A stretch of DNA of 32,812 nucleotides from a virus. This document shows positions 6,801 to 14,200 of this stretch, one piece after another. Position 1 is the stretch's first letter. Each line of letters begins with the position of its first letter. The DNA lies in the IMG/VR virus record IMGVR_UViG_3300020214_000064, positions 1 to 32,812 of that record; one strand, 5' to 3'. The notes under the pieces are model-generated. The model searched no databases. It worked only from the letters and a program-made list of their open reading frames with translations, and had not been told where the DNA came from. The position numbers were made by a program, and so were the translations under genes.

Positions 6801-7574
6801 AGAAACCCAAATAATTCTAACGATATTGTTTTTGTCCCTGTTGGACTAGACGAAAATACTTATGATTATAATCGAAGTGGATTTTCAGAATTCGAGCAAT
6901 TTAAATTATGGTTGGGGAATAATTTGACAAGTGGTAGTCTTACTAGTACTCCACTGACTTGGCAGACTGGATCGACAACTACACCTGGCACTGGAGGGAA
7001 TCCGCCAGTAACTACAATAACAACTTCTTCAACTTCATATACTAGATTCACAGTATCTTGTAGTCCAAATCCAGCAACTACTAATGTGCCAAATCATACC
7101 TGTTGGGATACCTTTGTTAGAAAAACTGGAAATGCCACAGGACCCTTGGATGTATATTGTGGATGGGATAATGCTGGAAATCCAATCCCAGGATTAAGAT
7201 TCTGGGAAATTACTGGACCTGGAACGGGTGGCACTGTCAATCCATTTTGCTCACAATGTGCGATTCCTCCTGTAACTTTGCTTTTCACTCAACCTGCTAT
7301 AGTGCCACCAAATGTAGGATTAGAAAATGTAAATGATGCATCTATAGCCATTGACCCACAACGAATATATACTGATACAAAATGGGCTAATAGAAAAGTG
7401 TTGTCAATGGGTCCCTATTATGGCACTATGCTTGTAAGGAATTACTTGTCTGGAGGTATTACACAGTTAAGTAGAATGCTACGTAATTTTGGTAATCCAT
7501 ATTTTGATGAATGTAGTGACCCAGATACTAATCCTTACGTACAAGGAAATGAAATAATAGACTTATCGAGGTAA
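3882..7574 (+). CDS. Large virion structural protein, 1,230 aa, with DUF5648-like repeats
   Basis: The N-terminal part has three repeats of a DUF5648-like pattern: PIYRWY...DHKYT (residues 87-101), PLKAWYS...DNSYLT (148-163) and PLHHYR...DDFYT (206-230). Residues about 575-590 (INGGRGYRKPNV) and 686-705 (DGGAGYSQSELP) are copies of the GxGY beta-repeat found many times in the giant protein at 11,240. A Ser/Thr/Gly/Pro linker lies near residues 1,017-1,053, followed by a Cys-rich stretch. The protein therefore looks like a tail or baseplate component with surface-binding modules. DUF5648 repeats are seen in secreted and lectin-like proteins, so a binding role is inferred. A late promoter precedes it, and the next gene begins 1 base after its stop, with GAGG at 7,568-7,571. 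It could alternatively be a fibre. Confidence 0.7.
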   Translation: MPAFILETGRGYPNPIDAQGYSTVFKRPASGSYRGGHNPNIGTGTDYQITYEGSGPGSFPLGKDSVHYIGDQEPTCVADCGKTRRPIYRWYRGVKRDHKYTSEPEIRKVDMGCENEDWKEAASGYNAEPRSKKGVFYVMDRYVNGSVPLKAWYSHWPDNSYLTIGTNLPEPAQIGCGRNYYTEVETLGYVFTTQAAAAAYGATVKPLHHYRMGNYGDGNGEAKAIDDFYTITPESEVNLDGPIEPAKRMKREYKYKGILCYVFVESSPESPRKKVVDIGKIGPTGQCVDKSGWYQFKSTGIFSYRGYRTMSGTPGVVGFGNPDNASIISANANFEWLYGLNGAIKGAVPRFLSFEDSYDSQFVYYLYDTSYPWNGPIFGIQYLLNNVPCCPNAMIGPPPTPICNKVENYHSHFYQIRQDSWQTTRTKLTINDLSTYGVNESFVTIDTDSPRIMFRYLTRTGDYNSGEKINGWNITKVLYYGDELKCGVMDLTKNDGVGNAFTYLQQFTSTDGGTIQVLAGFGIGNKAAFAGVYEFPKKVSYYKVEINPEHLIPSRTLDVAKAEAVVNEVGAITSVNIINGGRGYRKPNVVAIYPRVDQSWSATDLAKTQEGALSGTTDAAEALPRPEVDGQINDVVRDAVKAQGIEDKRIKFPIDKDGDKFELRQAKLKVTELSPDGVIMSIGVVDGGAGYSQSELPSVFITDPDVYTRKAEDLGPLDKETDYFTKDAFKNVKIPSSVGSSGGDGISQLKNIIQSSFNILQQNTGGDLNAGGAVQVPDSYIRMAEIDTAKTRYCTNLPATCINIDGDTGGVLTSLPNAENFKYLMANSGFAKFYKEGMSQVYDIVKKNDEHSRTVGKGLYGAQGGNPCLDVSQPKLYNVQRWFDVPCAYLAVGSDGKQKAFGYMPFKYCASNEIDASFTVSLHFEGSTIGPQGAQFMNFLNTFKKPKLTEKRKADGGYKTWSCTQGVVKGRCYRNPNNSNDIVFVPVGLDENTYDYNRSGFSEFEQFKLWLGNNLTSGSLTSTPLTWQTGSTTTPGTGGNPPVTTITTSSTSYTRFTVSCSPNPATTNVPNHTCWDTFVRKTGNATGPLDVYCGWDNAGNPIPGLRFWEITGPGTGGTVNPFCSQCAIPPVTLLFTQPAIVPPNVGLENVNDASIAIDPQRIYTDTKWANRKVLSMGPYYGTMLVRNYLSGGITQLSRMLRNFGNPYFDECSDPDTNPYVQGNEIIDLSR
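4140..4571 (+). repeat. Three DUF5648-like repeats in the 1,230-aa protein
   Basis: Encodes residues 87-230. Each unit has an aromatic start (PIYRWY, PLKAWYS, PLHHYR) followed by an aromatic-Thr element after an acidic residue (DHKYT, DNSYLT, DDFYT), and the units end near GVFYV, GYVF and ILCYVF. Spacing is about 58-61 residues. DNA identity is low, so the copies are old. The DUF5648 assignment is from memory of the family pattern. Confidence 0.5.
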
Positions 7575-7575
7575 C

Positions 7576-8106
7576 ATGGCATACGGACTACTCAAACCAG
7601 TTGCAAGTTTAAATGGACTTCCCTGTTCAGGACACGGATTATGTATGCCTGCCACTATCCACTCGGTGCAAGTTTGCAGCAGCCCACCAGTTCCGTATTC
7701 TATTTACATTAAGAATTTTACATGTTGGTGGCCACCCCTACCATTAATCCCTATTTTTCCAGTTACACCAGACCGAGCTACAGTGCTTGTAAACTTTATT
7801 CCAGTTATGTTACTGGGGGATGCATTCATTTTTCACTTTTCACCTTGCACAAATATTATTTGGTATATTTGTCCATGTGGAAAAGGTGTATGTATAATCC
7901 CAACTCCGATAATATGCAGTATTTTAACTGCTGAAGACACAGGTGTCGGACATATTAGAGTTGCAATAGCAACAACATTAACAGTTTTTGCATTAAAGAG
8001 ACCAATTGCTCGTATATTGGACCCACTCGGTGTTGGATTTCCTGGATTTTCTTACCCCTGCTCTTCAGTTATTACATTTGGACATCCAACAGTACTTGCA
8101 TCTTGA
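7576..8106 (+). CDS. PAAR-like candidate baseplate spike-tip protein, 176 aa
   Basis: Contains GHGLCMPATIH (His20, Cys23, His29), ATVLVNFIPVMLLGD (residues 68-82; resembles the PAAR 'v.vNg.pv...GD' element) then FIFHFSPC (His87, Cys91), a later His126, and a C-terminal strand ITFGHPTVLAS (like PAAR 'G.ptV'). PAAR proteins fold into a cone that caps the central spike (T4 gp5.4) and bind a metal through His and Cys. The protein is very hydrophobic, with Cys and Pro throughout, which fits a compact beta cone. It sits between a virion protein and baseplate genes. ATG 7,576 has GAGG four bases upstream. A PAAR assignment is likely but by eye only; the alternative is a small hydrophobic tail protein. 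Confidence 0.55.
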   Translation: MAYGLLKPVASLNGLPCSGHGLCMPATIHSVQVCSSPPVPYSIYIKNFTCWWPPLPLIPIFPVTPDRATVLVNFIPVMLLGDAFIFHFSPCTNIIWYICPCGKGVCIIPTPIICSILTAEDTGVGHIRVAIATTLTVFALKRPIARILDPLGVGFPGFSYPCSSVITFGHPTVLAS

Positions 8107-8143
8107 CTAGATATGCTATACTTTATATGTTTCTGAGGAAATT

Positions 8144-8290
8144 ATGGCAGCAAAATCAAAAGTTGGACTAGTGAAGACAAACTATACCCCTGGTAAACCG
8201 AAAAAAACTCGGCAAGGGCGTAGTCAAAATACACATCTTGGAGCATCTGCACGAAATGGTCGTAAAAAAAGGTATCGTGGACAAGGTTGA
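8144..8290 (+). CDS. Small highly basic conserved-type cyanophage protein, 48 aa
   Basis: Sequence MAAKSKVGLVKTNYTPGKPK, then KTRQGRSQN, GASARNGRKKRYRGQG. About a third of residues are Lys or Arg and none are acidic. The pattern 'AKSKVG.VKT.YTPG...K.RQG......SRN..RK.YRGQG' matches a small protein I recall from many T4-like cyanophages, function unknown. Its charge suggests nucleic-acid or ribosome contact (inference). GAGGAA at 8,135-8,140 is a good ribosome binding site. The end overlaps the next gene by 35 bases. Confidence 0.75.
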   Translation: MAAKSKVGLVKTNYTPGKPKKTRQGRSQNTHLGASARNGRKKRYRGQG

Positions 8291-8453
8291 GACAACGCCA
8301 GAGCGCGTAAATAAGGCAAATGAGGCACTTTTTCATGCAACAATGAATCTACCTACTGCAGCTGCACACTGTGGTATGACACAACGAGAGATGAAAATGA
8401 CTTTTAGAGAGTTTTTGAAGTCTCATCCTTCAGATTATATGTTGAGTCTCTAA
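8256..8453 (+). CDS. Small HTH-like protein, 65 aa
   Basis: From ATG 8,256 the product is MVVKKGIVDKVETTPERVNK, then a helix (ANEALFHATMN) followed by LPTAAAHCGMTQREMKMTFREFL, which has the spacing of a helix-turn-helix (AA..CGMT..E.....R), and SHPSDYML. Such a fold suggests DNA binding. The type recurs near baseplate genes in cyanophages, so a structural use cannot be excluded. A TTG start at 8,238 would add six residues but is less likely. It overlaps the previous gene by 35 bases. Its stop region, CTC TAA ATA, carries a late promoter box. Confidence 0.6.
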   Translation: MVVKKGIVDKVETTPERVNKANEALFHATMNLPTAAAHCGMTQREMKMTFREFLKSHPSDYMLSL

Positions 8454-8456
8454 ATA
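8450..8456 (+). promoter_or_regulatory. Candidate phage late promoter (CTAAATA) overlapping a stop codon
   Basis: CTAAATA overlaps the TAA stop (8,451-8,453) of the HTH-like gene and lies 54 bases before ATG 8,511. A weak stem, AGAGA (8,461-8,465) and TCTCT (8,474-8,478), would lie in the leader. It could drive the 61-aa gene, gp25, gp6 and possibly the giant gene. Confidence 0.5.
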
Positions 8457-8510
8457 TATAAGAGATAGCAACCTCTCTAAAAGTTCTGTTGACCCTTAAT
8501 GGAGAAACAG

Positions 8511-8696
8511 ATGGCAAATTCACCCGTAGATTTAGGAAATGAGTTTGTAAAATCGGGGATGACCTTAATTACTGACCCAAACAGTGATAAATATCTCAAA
8601 ATGGCGCGAAAGCGCCAGTGCGATCCGCCCAAAGATCGCAATTCTAAATGGTGTGGTGGTAAAAATGGGTTTGATGACTATGTAGAGTGGATGTAA
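8511..8696 (+). CDS. Small hypothetical protein upstream of gp25, 61 aa
   Basis: ATG 8,511 is preferred to ATG 8,499 because GGAG at 8,501-8,504 is 6 bases before it. The product has MANSPVDLGNEFVKSGMTLI, then a basic stretch KMARKRQCDPPKDRNSKWCG and the ending DDYVEWM. Two Cys lie in the middle. I do not recognise the family. It stops directly before gp25 (TAA then ATG with no gap), so the two are coupled and a baseplate-related role is plausible. The middle of the gene encodes two perfect RNA hairpins and uses unusually GC-rich codons there (gcg, cga, cgc, ccg, ccc). Confidence 0.6.
   Translation: MANSPVDLGNEFVKSGMTLITDPNSDKYLKMARKRQCDPPKDRNSKWCGGKNGFDDYVEWM
8602..8640 (+). other. Two consecutive perfect RNA hairpins inside a coding gene
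   Basis: First hairpin: TGGCGC (8,602-8,607), loop GAAA (a GNRA tetraloop), GCGCCA (8,612-8,617). One base later, the second: TGCGATC (8,619-8,625), 8-nt loop CGCCCAAA, GATCGCA (8,634-8,640). Both stems are perfect and GC-rich in an AT-rich region, and the pair ends about 56 bases before the gp25 start. There is no U-tract after them. They may be an RNase processing or protein-binding site on the baseplate mRNA (inference). Confidence 0.65.
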
Positions 8697-9110
8697 ATGG
8701 CATCTTACAGATTCAGATCTGAAAAATACGTCAGTAGAGCATTTAAGGACTTGGCGATTTCATTTAATCGCAATCCCTCTACTGGCGATTTTGGCATAGT
8801 TAAAGATGAAAACGCAATAAAACAGTCTGTAAGAAATTTAATACTTACTATGTTTGGTGAAAAACCATTTCAAGAGACAATTGGGTCTAAAGTAAAGATG
8901 CTTTTATTCGAACCGTGGGATGTTTTTGCTAAAGATGTTATCGAAGATGAGATTAAAGACACTATTGCTAGATTAGAACCACGAGTTGTAGTTGATTCTG
9001 TCGATTTAACAGACGATTCTGAGATTAATAGTATTCAAGTTTCTATAGATTATACAATTGTCGGACAAACACTTGTCCAAACCGTAGATTTCTTGCTAGA
9101 GAAGGCATAA
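8697..9110 (+). CDS. 25: Baseplate wedge subunit gp25-like
   Basis: 137 residues, close to T4 gp25 (132). It shows the GPW/gp25 pattern: FKDLAISFNRNPSTGDFGIV at residues 16-35, the helix KQSVRNLILTMFGEKPFQ with IGSKVKMLLFEPWD, and the hallmark LEPR motif (Glu94-Pro95-Arg96) followed by VVVDSVDL. The EPR motif is shared by T4 gp25 and T6SS TssE and contacts the first sheath layer. gp25 joins gp6 and gp53 in the wedge and couples baseplate opening to sheath contraction. It starts directly after the previous stop and ends 1 base before the gp6 start, so the two are coupled. Confidence 0.93.
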   Translation: MASYRFRSEKYVSRAFKDLAISFNRNPSTGDFGIVKDENAIKQSVRNLILTMFGEKPFQETIGSKVKMLLFEPWDVFAKDVIEDEIKDTIARLEPRVVVDSVDLTDDSEINSIQVSIDYTIVGQTLVQTVDFLLEKA

Positions 9111-9111
9111 A

Positions 9112-11226
9112 ATGTCAGCAATTCCTTCACAGTTAACCTCTTTAGACTTTTTTGAAATTAAAGAGTCTATTAAATCTTACCTTAGGACTCGTAAAGAGTT
9201 TTCAGATTACGATTTTGAAGGTAGTAGCTCAAATTATCTGCTCGATATTTTAGCGTATAACACATATTACACGGCATTTAACGCAAACATGGCGTTAAAT
9301 GAGGCATTTTTAGAAACTGCTACCGTTAGAGACAATATTGTCAAGGTCGCCAAGCAGTTAAATTATACTCCTAGGTCAATTAAGGCGGCAGTTGCATGTG
9401 TTTCTCTTACTGCACAGACCGATATATCCCAAGATAACGTATCTTATCCAGAATTTGCGACTTTGAAGAAGGGAGATGTATTTGTTGCAGAAAATAGTAA
9501 CGACACATATACATTTTGTCTACCTAAAGATGTCCAAGTGCCTGTTGACCCATCAACAGGGATTGCTAAATTTGAAAAAATTCTAATTTATCAAGGAAAT
9601 TTACTAGATTTTAACTATACTGTTGATTATACACAAAAACAAGAGTATATTATTCCTGCAGAAAATGTAGATACTGATTTAATCTATGTTGATATTGCTC
9701 CAAATGCACAATCTAGTGAAATTGACACATATAGTCTTAGTAAAAATGTAACTAGTCTTGATTCGAAGTCAAGAGTCTACTTTTTAGAAGAAAGTGATGA
9801 CTTAAGATATAGATTAGTTTTCGGTGATGGTGTTATTGGTCGTAAATTAGTCGATGGAGAGTATATCAATATTACCTATGTCAGTACATTTGGTGCTGAA
9901 GCAAACGGAGCTAGTGATTTTGCATATATTGGTAACATTATCGATAGTGATAATCGTGTAATATCCCCAGCTCTTATAAACCTTAGCACTATAGACCCAG
10001 CACAACAAGGAGAGGATAGGGAAACTGGTATATCAATCAAATTTAGAGCACCAAGAGCATATGCTACTCAAAATAGAGCTGTTACCGAAGCAGATTATGA
10101 GCATATCGTCAGTGAGATATATCCAGCAGCGGCGTCTGTAACCGCCTATGGGGGTGAGAAACTCAGACCACCCGTATATGGTAAGGTTTATATTGCAATT
10201 AGACCTAAAACTGGCACAAAACTGAATGCTACGACAAAAGTTAGAATTAAAAATGACTTAATGCGTTATACAGTAGCATCCGTTGAGCCAGTCATCATTG
10301 ACCCAGTGACATATTATATTATTCCGAGGTCATACGTTTACTACAATGGAAATGATACAGGTCTTAGCGGTTCGCAATTATCAACAAAACTATTGCAGAA
10401 TATTGATGGATACAATAAGACAAATGCTCCTAATAAATTTGGAGGAAGAATTGACGGATCTAGATATGCCGCAATGCTGGATGGCAGCGACAACGCAATT
10501 AGTGGTAGTGTCACCCAACTGACATTAGGACAAAATTTAGATAAATTTGTCTTCAGTAGTGTTTTCAACCAATGCTTAGATTTCGGGAATCCATTTTACA
10601 ATCCAGAAGATTTAGCTGGAAGAGACAAAGGTAATGGTAGTGGTAGTGGTAGTGGAAACCAAGGAAACGTTTGTGCTCCAAGTTTTTCTGTAGTTAAATC
10701 TGGCACATTTTATGCAACTGGTTATTCAGAAGATGTTTTAAATCTTATTACGGCAGATAACACTGCAAATGGGCAGATTACTACTCAAGTATTTTCATCA
10801 ACAGACCAAAATAGGAATGTATTAGTGCCTGTTACGATTAGAGATGATGGAAGAGGCAATCTAATATTAGTTACAAAGAAAAATGAAAAAGAAGTAGTCC
10901 TTAGTGCTTCGGTAGGTAGTGTTAATTATCAAAATGGCACAGTTTGCGTTGGTCCATTATCAATTGAAGGCACTCCAGATGGGACTGAAAGACTTCCTAT
11001 ACAAGTTCTCCCATTTGGTGGGTCAATTAGTATTCCACCTGGCGTTGACCCAACTATTTTTAATCCATCTGTAAATCCTATTGATTATACTATTTCAGAT
11101 ATTCCAATCCCAACGTTTGATCCTAATAATTTTAATGGATTTAACTTCGGTAACATATCAGGCATAAATATCATTGATTATCCAACGGATACCTTTGAAT
11201 ATCCAGTTACTACATCCTGTTTCTGA
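9112..11226 (+). CDS. 6: Baseplate wedge subunit gp6-like (baseplate J family)
   Basis: 704 residues versus 660 in T4. The N-terminal region (LTSLDFFEIKESIKSYLRTR, YDFEGSSSNYLLDILAYNTY) and the core (VFGDGVIGRKL, YATQNRAVTEADYEHIVSEI, GKVYIAIRPK) match the gp6 / baseplate J-like family. gp6 dimers link neighbouring wedges into the ring that holds the baseplate together. GAGAAGG at 9,099-9,105 is a good ribosome binding site. A Gly-Ser linker (residues 507-519) leads into an extra C-terminal region of about 185 residues rich in Ile, Pro and Asn. This extension is not part of the family core as I know it. The gene ends in four consecutive in-frame stops, TGA TAG TAA TAA. Confidence 0.93.
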   Translation: MSAIPSQLTSLDFFEIKESIKSYLRTRKEFSDYDFEGSSSNYLLDILAYNTYYTAFNANMALNEAFLETATVRDNIVKVAKQLNYTPRSIKAAVACVSLTAQTDISQDNVSYPEFATLKKGDVFVAENSNDTYTFCLPKDVQVPVDPSTGIAKFEKILIYQGNLLDFNYTVDYTQKQEYIIPAENVDTDLIYVDIAPNAQSSEIDTYSLSKNVTSLDSKSRVYFLEESDDLRYRLVFGDGVIGRKLVDGEYINITYVSTFGAEANGASDFAYIGNIIDSDNRVISPALINLSTIDPAQQGEDRETGISIKFRAPRAYATQNRAVTEADYEHIVSEIYPAAASVTAYGGEKLRPPVYGKVYIAIRPKTGTKLNATTKVRIKNDLMRYTVASVEPVIIDPVTYYIIPRSYVYYNGNDTGLSGSQLSTKLLQNIDGYNKTNAPNKFGGRIDGSRYAAMLDGSDNAISGSVTQLTLGQNLDKFVFSSVFNQCLDFGNPFYNPEDLAGRDKGNGSGSGSGNQGNVCAPSFSVVKSGTFYATGYSEDVLNLITADNTANGQITTQVFSSTDQNRNVLVPVTIRDDGRGNLILVTKKNEKEVVLSASVGSVNYQNGTVCVGPLSIEGTPDGTERLPIQVLPFGGSISIPPGVDPTIFNPSVNPIDYTISDIPIPTFDPNNFNGFNFGNISGINIIDYPTDTFEYPVTTSCF

Positions 11227-11239
11227 TAGTAATAAATAA

Positions 11240-14200
11240 ATGCAAAAAAATATTGCCGTTTCAGATAGAGTTGAATTCCAACTTCCAGAATTTATTCGTG
11301 AGGAAGACAGGCAGTTTGTCCATTTTCTTTTTGAGTATTATAAGTCTCAAGAAAAAACTGGAAGACCTTACGATATTCTAAATAATCTTCTAAATTACCT
11401 AGATTTAAATAATTATTCTTCAGATATTTTATCAAGTAATACCAGTCTACTAAAAGATATTGGTATCTATGATACCAAGATTGAAATTGAAAATATTGAT
11501 GGATTCCAACCACAAGATGGGTCCATTATGATTGATAATGAAGTAATCTACTACGAGACTCTAACTCGTGGACCAGATGCTATCATTACTCCTGGTATTT
11601 CATTTTCTCAATTCAATAAGAAAAAGCAGTTATTAGAAAATCCATTCTCATTATTCAATGGTGTAAGGAAGAACTTTCCACTCTTGTTCTTGGGCACTCC
11701 TGTAGCACCACCATCTGCAGAGCACTTGATTGTTATTACATATAACAGCATGAAAGTGCCAAATGTTGATTACTTTATTGAAGGAGACGAGATTAGATTT
11801 GCAGTCGCACCCAGAGCACGTACAGGGGCTGACGATTCAGAATTTACACAGATTATCTATCTTGTTGGATATGCAGACCAAACAATTATTACAACTGATA
11901 GTATACCTTATCAGGAATGGGAAGGAACAAAATCATATCCACTGAGAGTAAATACTCAAAGTTATACACCAACTTCTGAAATTGGTTTAATTATCGAAAA
12001 AAATAATAAACTTCAAATACCATATGAAGATTATACTGTATTCAATCAAGAAGTAATTTTTAAATTTCCTATTGGGGCAGCTGATAAAATCAATATTCGC
12101 TCTATAGAATATATTGCACCTTCATTTGGGTCTGGTGCACAGGCAGTTGTTTCAGTTGCAAATGATGGGTCAGTTTCCAAGATAATTAGCACACAAGGTG
12201 GAAAAGATTATCGCTTAGAGTTTGCCCCAAAGGTTATTATTCAAAGTAAAGATGGTGGTAGTGGATCTACTGCTAAAAGTTTAGTCAGTGGCATTAAAAA
12301 TATTAATTTAATTGATGGTGGTCAAGGATATTCAACATATAATCCCCCAATTCCAGTAGTCGTTGCTCCAACAGATAGTAATGGTAGTCAGGCAAAACTA
12401 TCATTAACGGTAGACGATGAAACGGGACAAGTAGATAGTATTACAATTGATAATTCTGGAAGTGGATACGATTTTATTCCAGCAATTACTTTTATTAATC
12501 CAGGTGGTGCTAAAATTAGTAATCCAACCATTGATAGTGAGGGAAGACTCACTATAGGGTCTATTCAACTAACAAGTGGAGGTAATAATTATACAAATGC
12601 ACCATTAGTATACATTGACCCTGCACCCCCTGGCGGAATTAGTGCCCAAGCAATTTCTAAAGTTGACCAAGATGGTCAAGTCTATGAAATTTCCATTACA
12701 AATCGTGGTAGAGGATATACAACACCACCTAGAGCACGCATTATCGATCCAATTGGTGCTCAAGTTTTAGATGTAACAGTTTCATCTGGTGTGGTAACAA
12801 ATATTGAAATGCTTACAGGCGGATCAGGATATATTGATGCTCCATCTGTTTATATTGTAGATGATAGAAAAGATGCCTACGGAGTACCAATTGGAGGCAC
12901 TGGTGCAACTGCTGTTGCTACAATTTTTAATGGAGAAATTACAGATATCAACATTACAAATTTTGGTACAGGATATTCCACACAATATCCACCAAAAGTC
13001 TTTATTGCAACACCAAAATCTGCAAGAGCATCTGTTACTGTAGGATTCAATGAGGTTACTGGATTTGATATTCTACAGAATGGTAAAGGATATTCACCAT
13101 CTGCGTTTTTAAATTGCTCTAGAGGAGTTTCTGGTGCAGTTGGATATGACCAACAGCATAATGAGATTTATGCTGGAGAATCTGTACTTAGACAATCAAA
13201 CCACCCCGCAGGATCTATAGTAACTAATTTGGATTCGTTATTTATCAAAGAAATATTTGATAAATTTAGAAGACAGTATCTTCCAACTATCTCGATTGAT
13301 TATTCTTCGGTAAATCCTGTACAAATTATAAAACAGATTAAAGATTATTATATTTCAAAAGGCACGAAACTTGCTACTCAATATCTCTTCAAAATTATGT
13401 TTGGAGAGGAAGTTGATGTTTATTATCCAAAGGATGAAATTATTAGTCCATCTGCAGCAACTTGGGTTGTAGATACAATCTTACGTGTAGAATTGATTAG
13501 TGGCAATTCAGAAAATCTTCTAGATTCTGAATTAATACAATATGCGGATCCTGTAGATCTTAATATAAAACCCGCAACGGCTTTAATTGAAAATGTTATC
13601 AGCATTATTCAAGGTAAAGATACGATTTATGAATTAGAAATTTCCGAAGAAACTCTTGCAGGGTCTTTTGTTATTCCTTATAAAACTACTCTCGTTGAGC
13701 CTTTAACTACGACTTCAGAAATTATTACTGTTGACTCAACAATTGGATGGCCAGAAAGAAATGGCACAATTCTAATTGATGATTATGAAGAAGTCCAATA
13801 TAAAGAAAAATCACTTAACCAATTTATTGAATGCACTAGAAAGAAAAATATTTCTGTTGGTGAAGATTGGGATCCTGGCACTACAATTTTTAGTAATATT
13901 TTTGTATATACAAACAAAGGCACTGACAGAGAGTGTAAGTTAAGAATATTAGGTATTGCAGAAGCAGGAACAACTGTCCTTGATGACACTGGGTCTTATT
14001 ACTTACCAGGGGATAAATTAAAAGTTGCAAATTTAGGATCGACTGTAGTTGGAGAAGAGAGATTAAACTCTTGGTTGTATAATGTCAAGAAACTGATTAA
14101 AGTTGATACTGTTACATCTGGTGGCGTTAATAATCAAACAGCAACTATAAAATGTAAGAATCCTCATGGATTGTTAGTTTCTGACCAAGTTACAATTTAT

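Noticed and set aside
8103-8129. Sigma70-like TTGACT and TATATG pair before the 48-aa gene
   Set aside because: The spacer is 15 bases and the -10 match is weak; not convincing without transcript data.
8461-8478. AGAGA...TCTCT stem as terminator
   Set aside because: Only five weak pairs and no T-run; at most a minor leader structure.
11231-11238. AATAAATA as late promoter for the giant gene
   Set aside because: Transcription would begin about 5-7 bases downstream, inside or after ATG 11,240, so this start could not be used.
11378-11384. CTAAATA within the giant gene
   Set aside because: Internal to coding sequence with no downstream start or ribosome binding site; chance match in AT-rich DNA.
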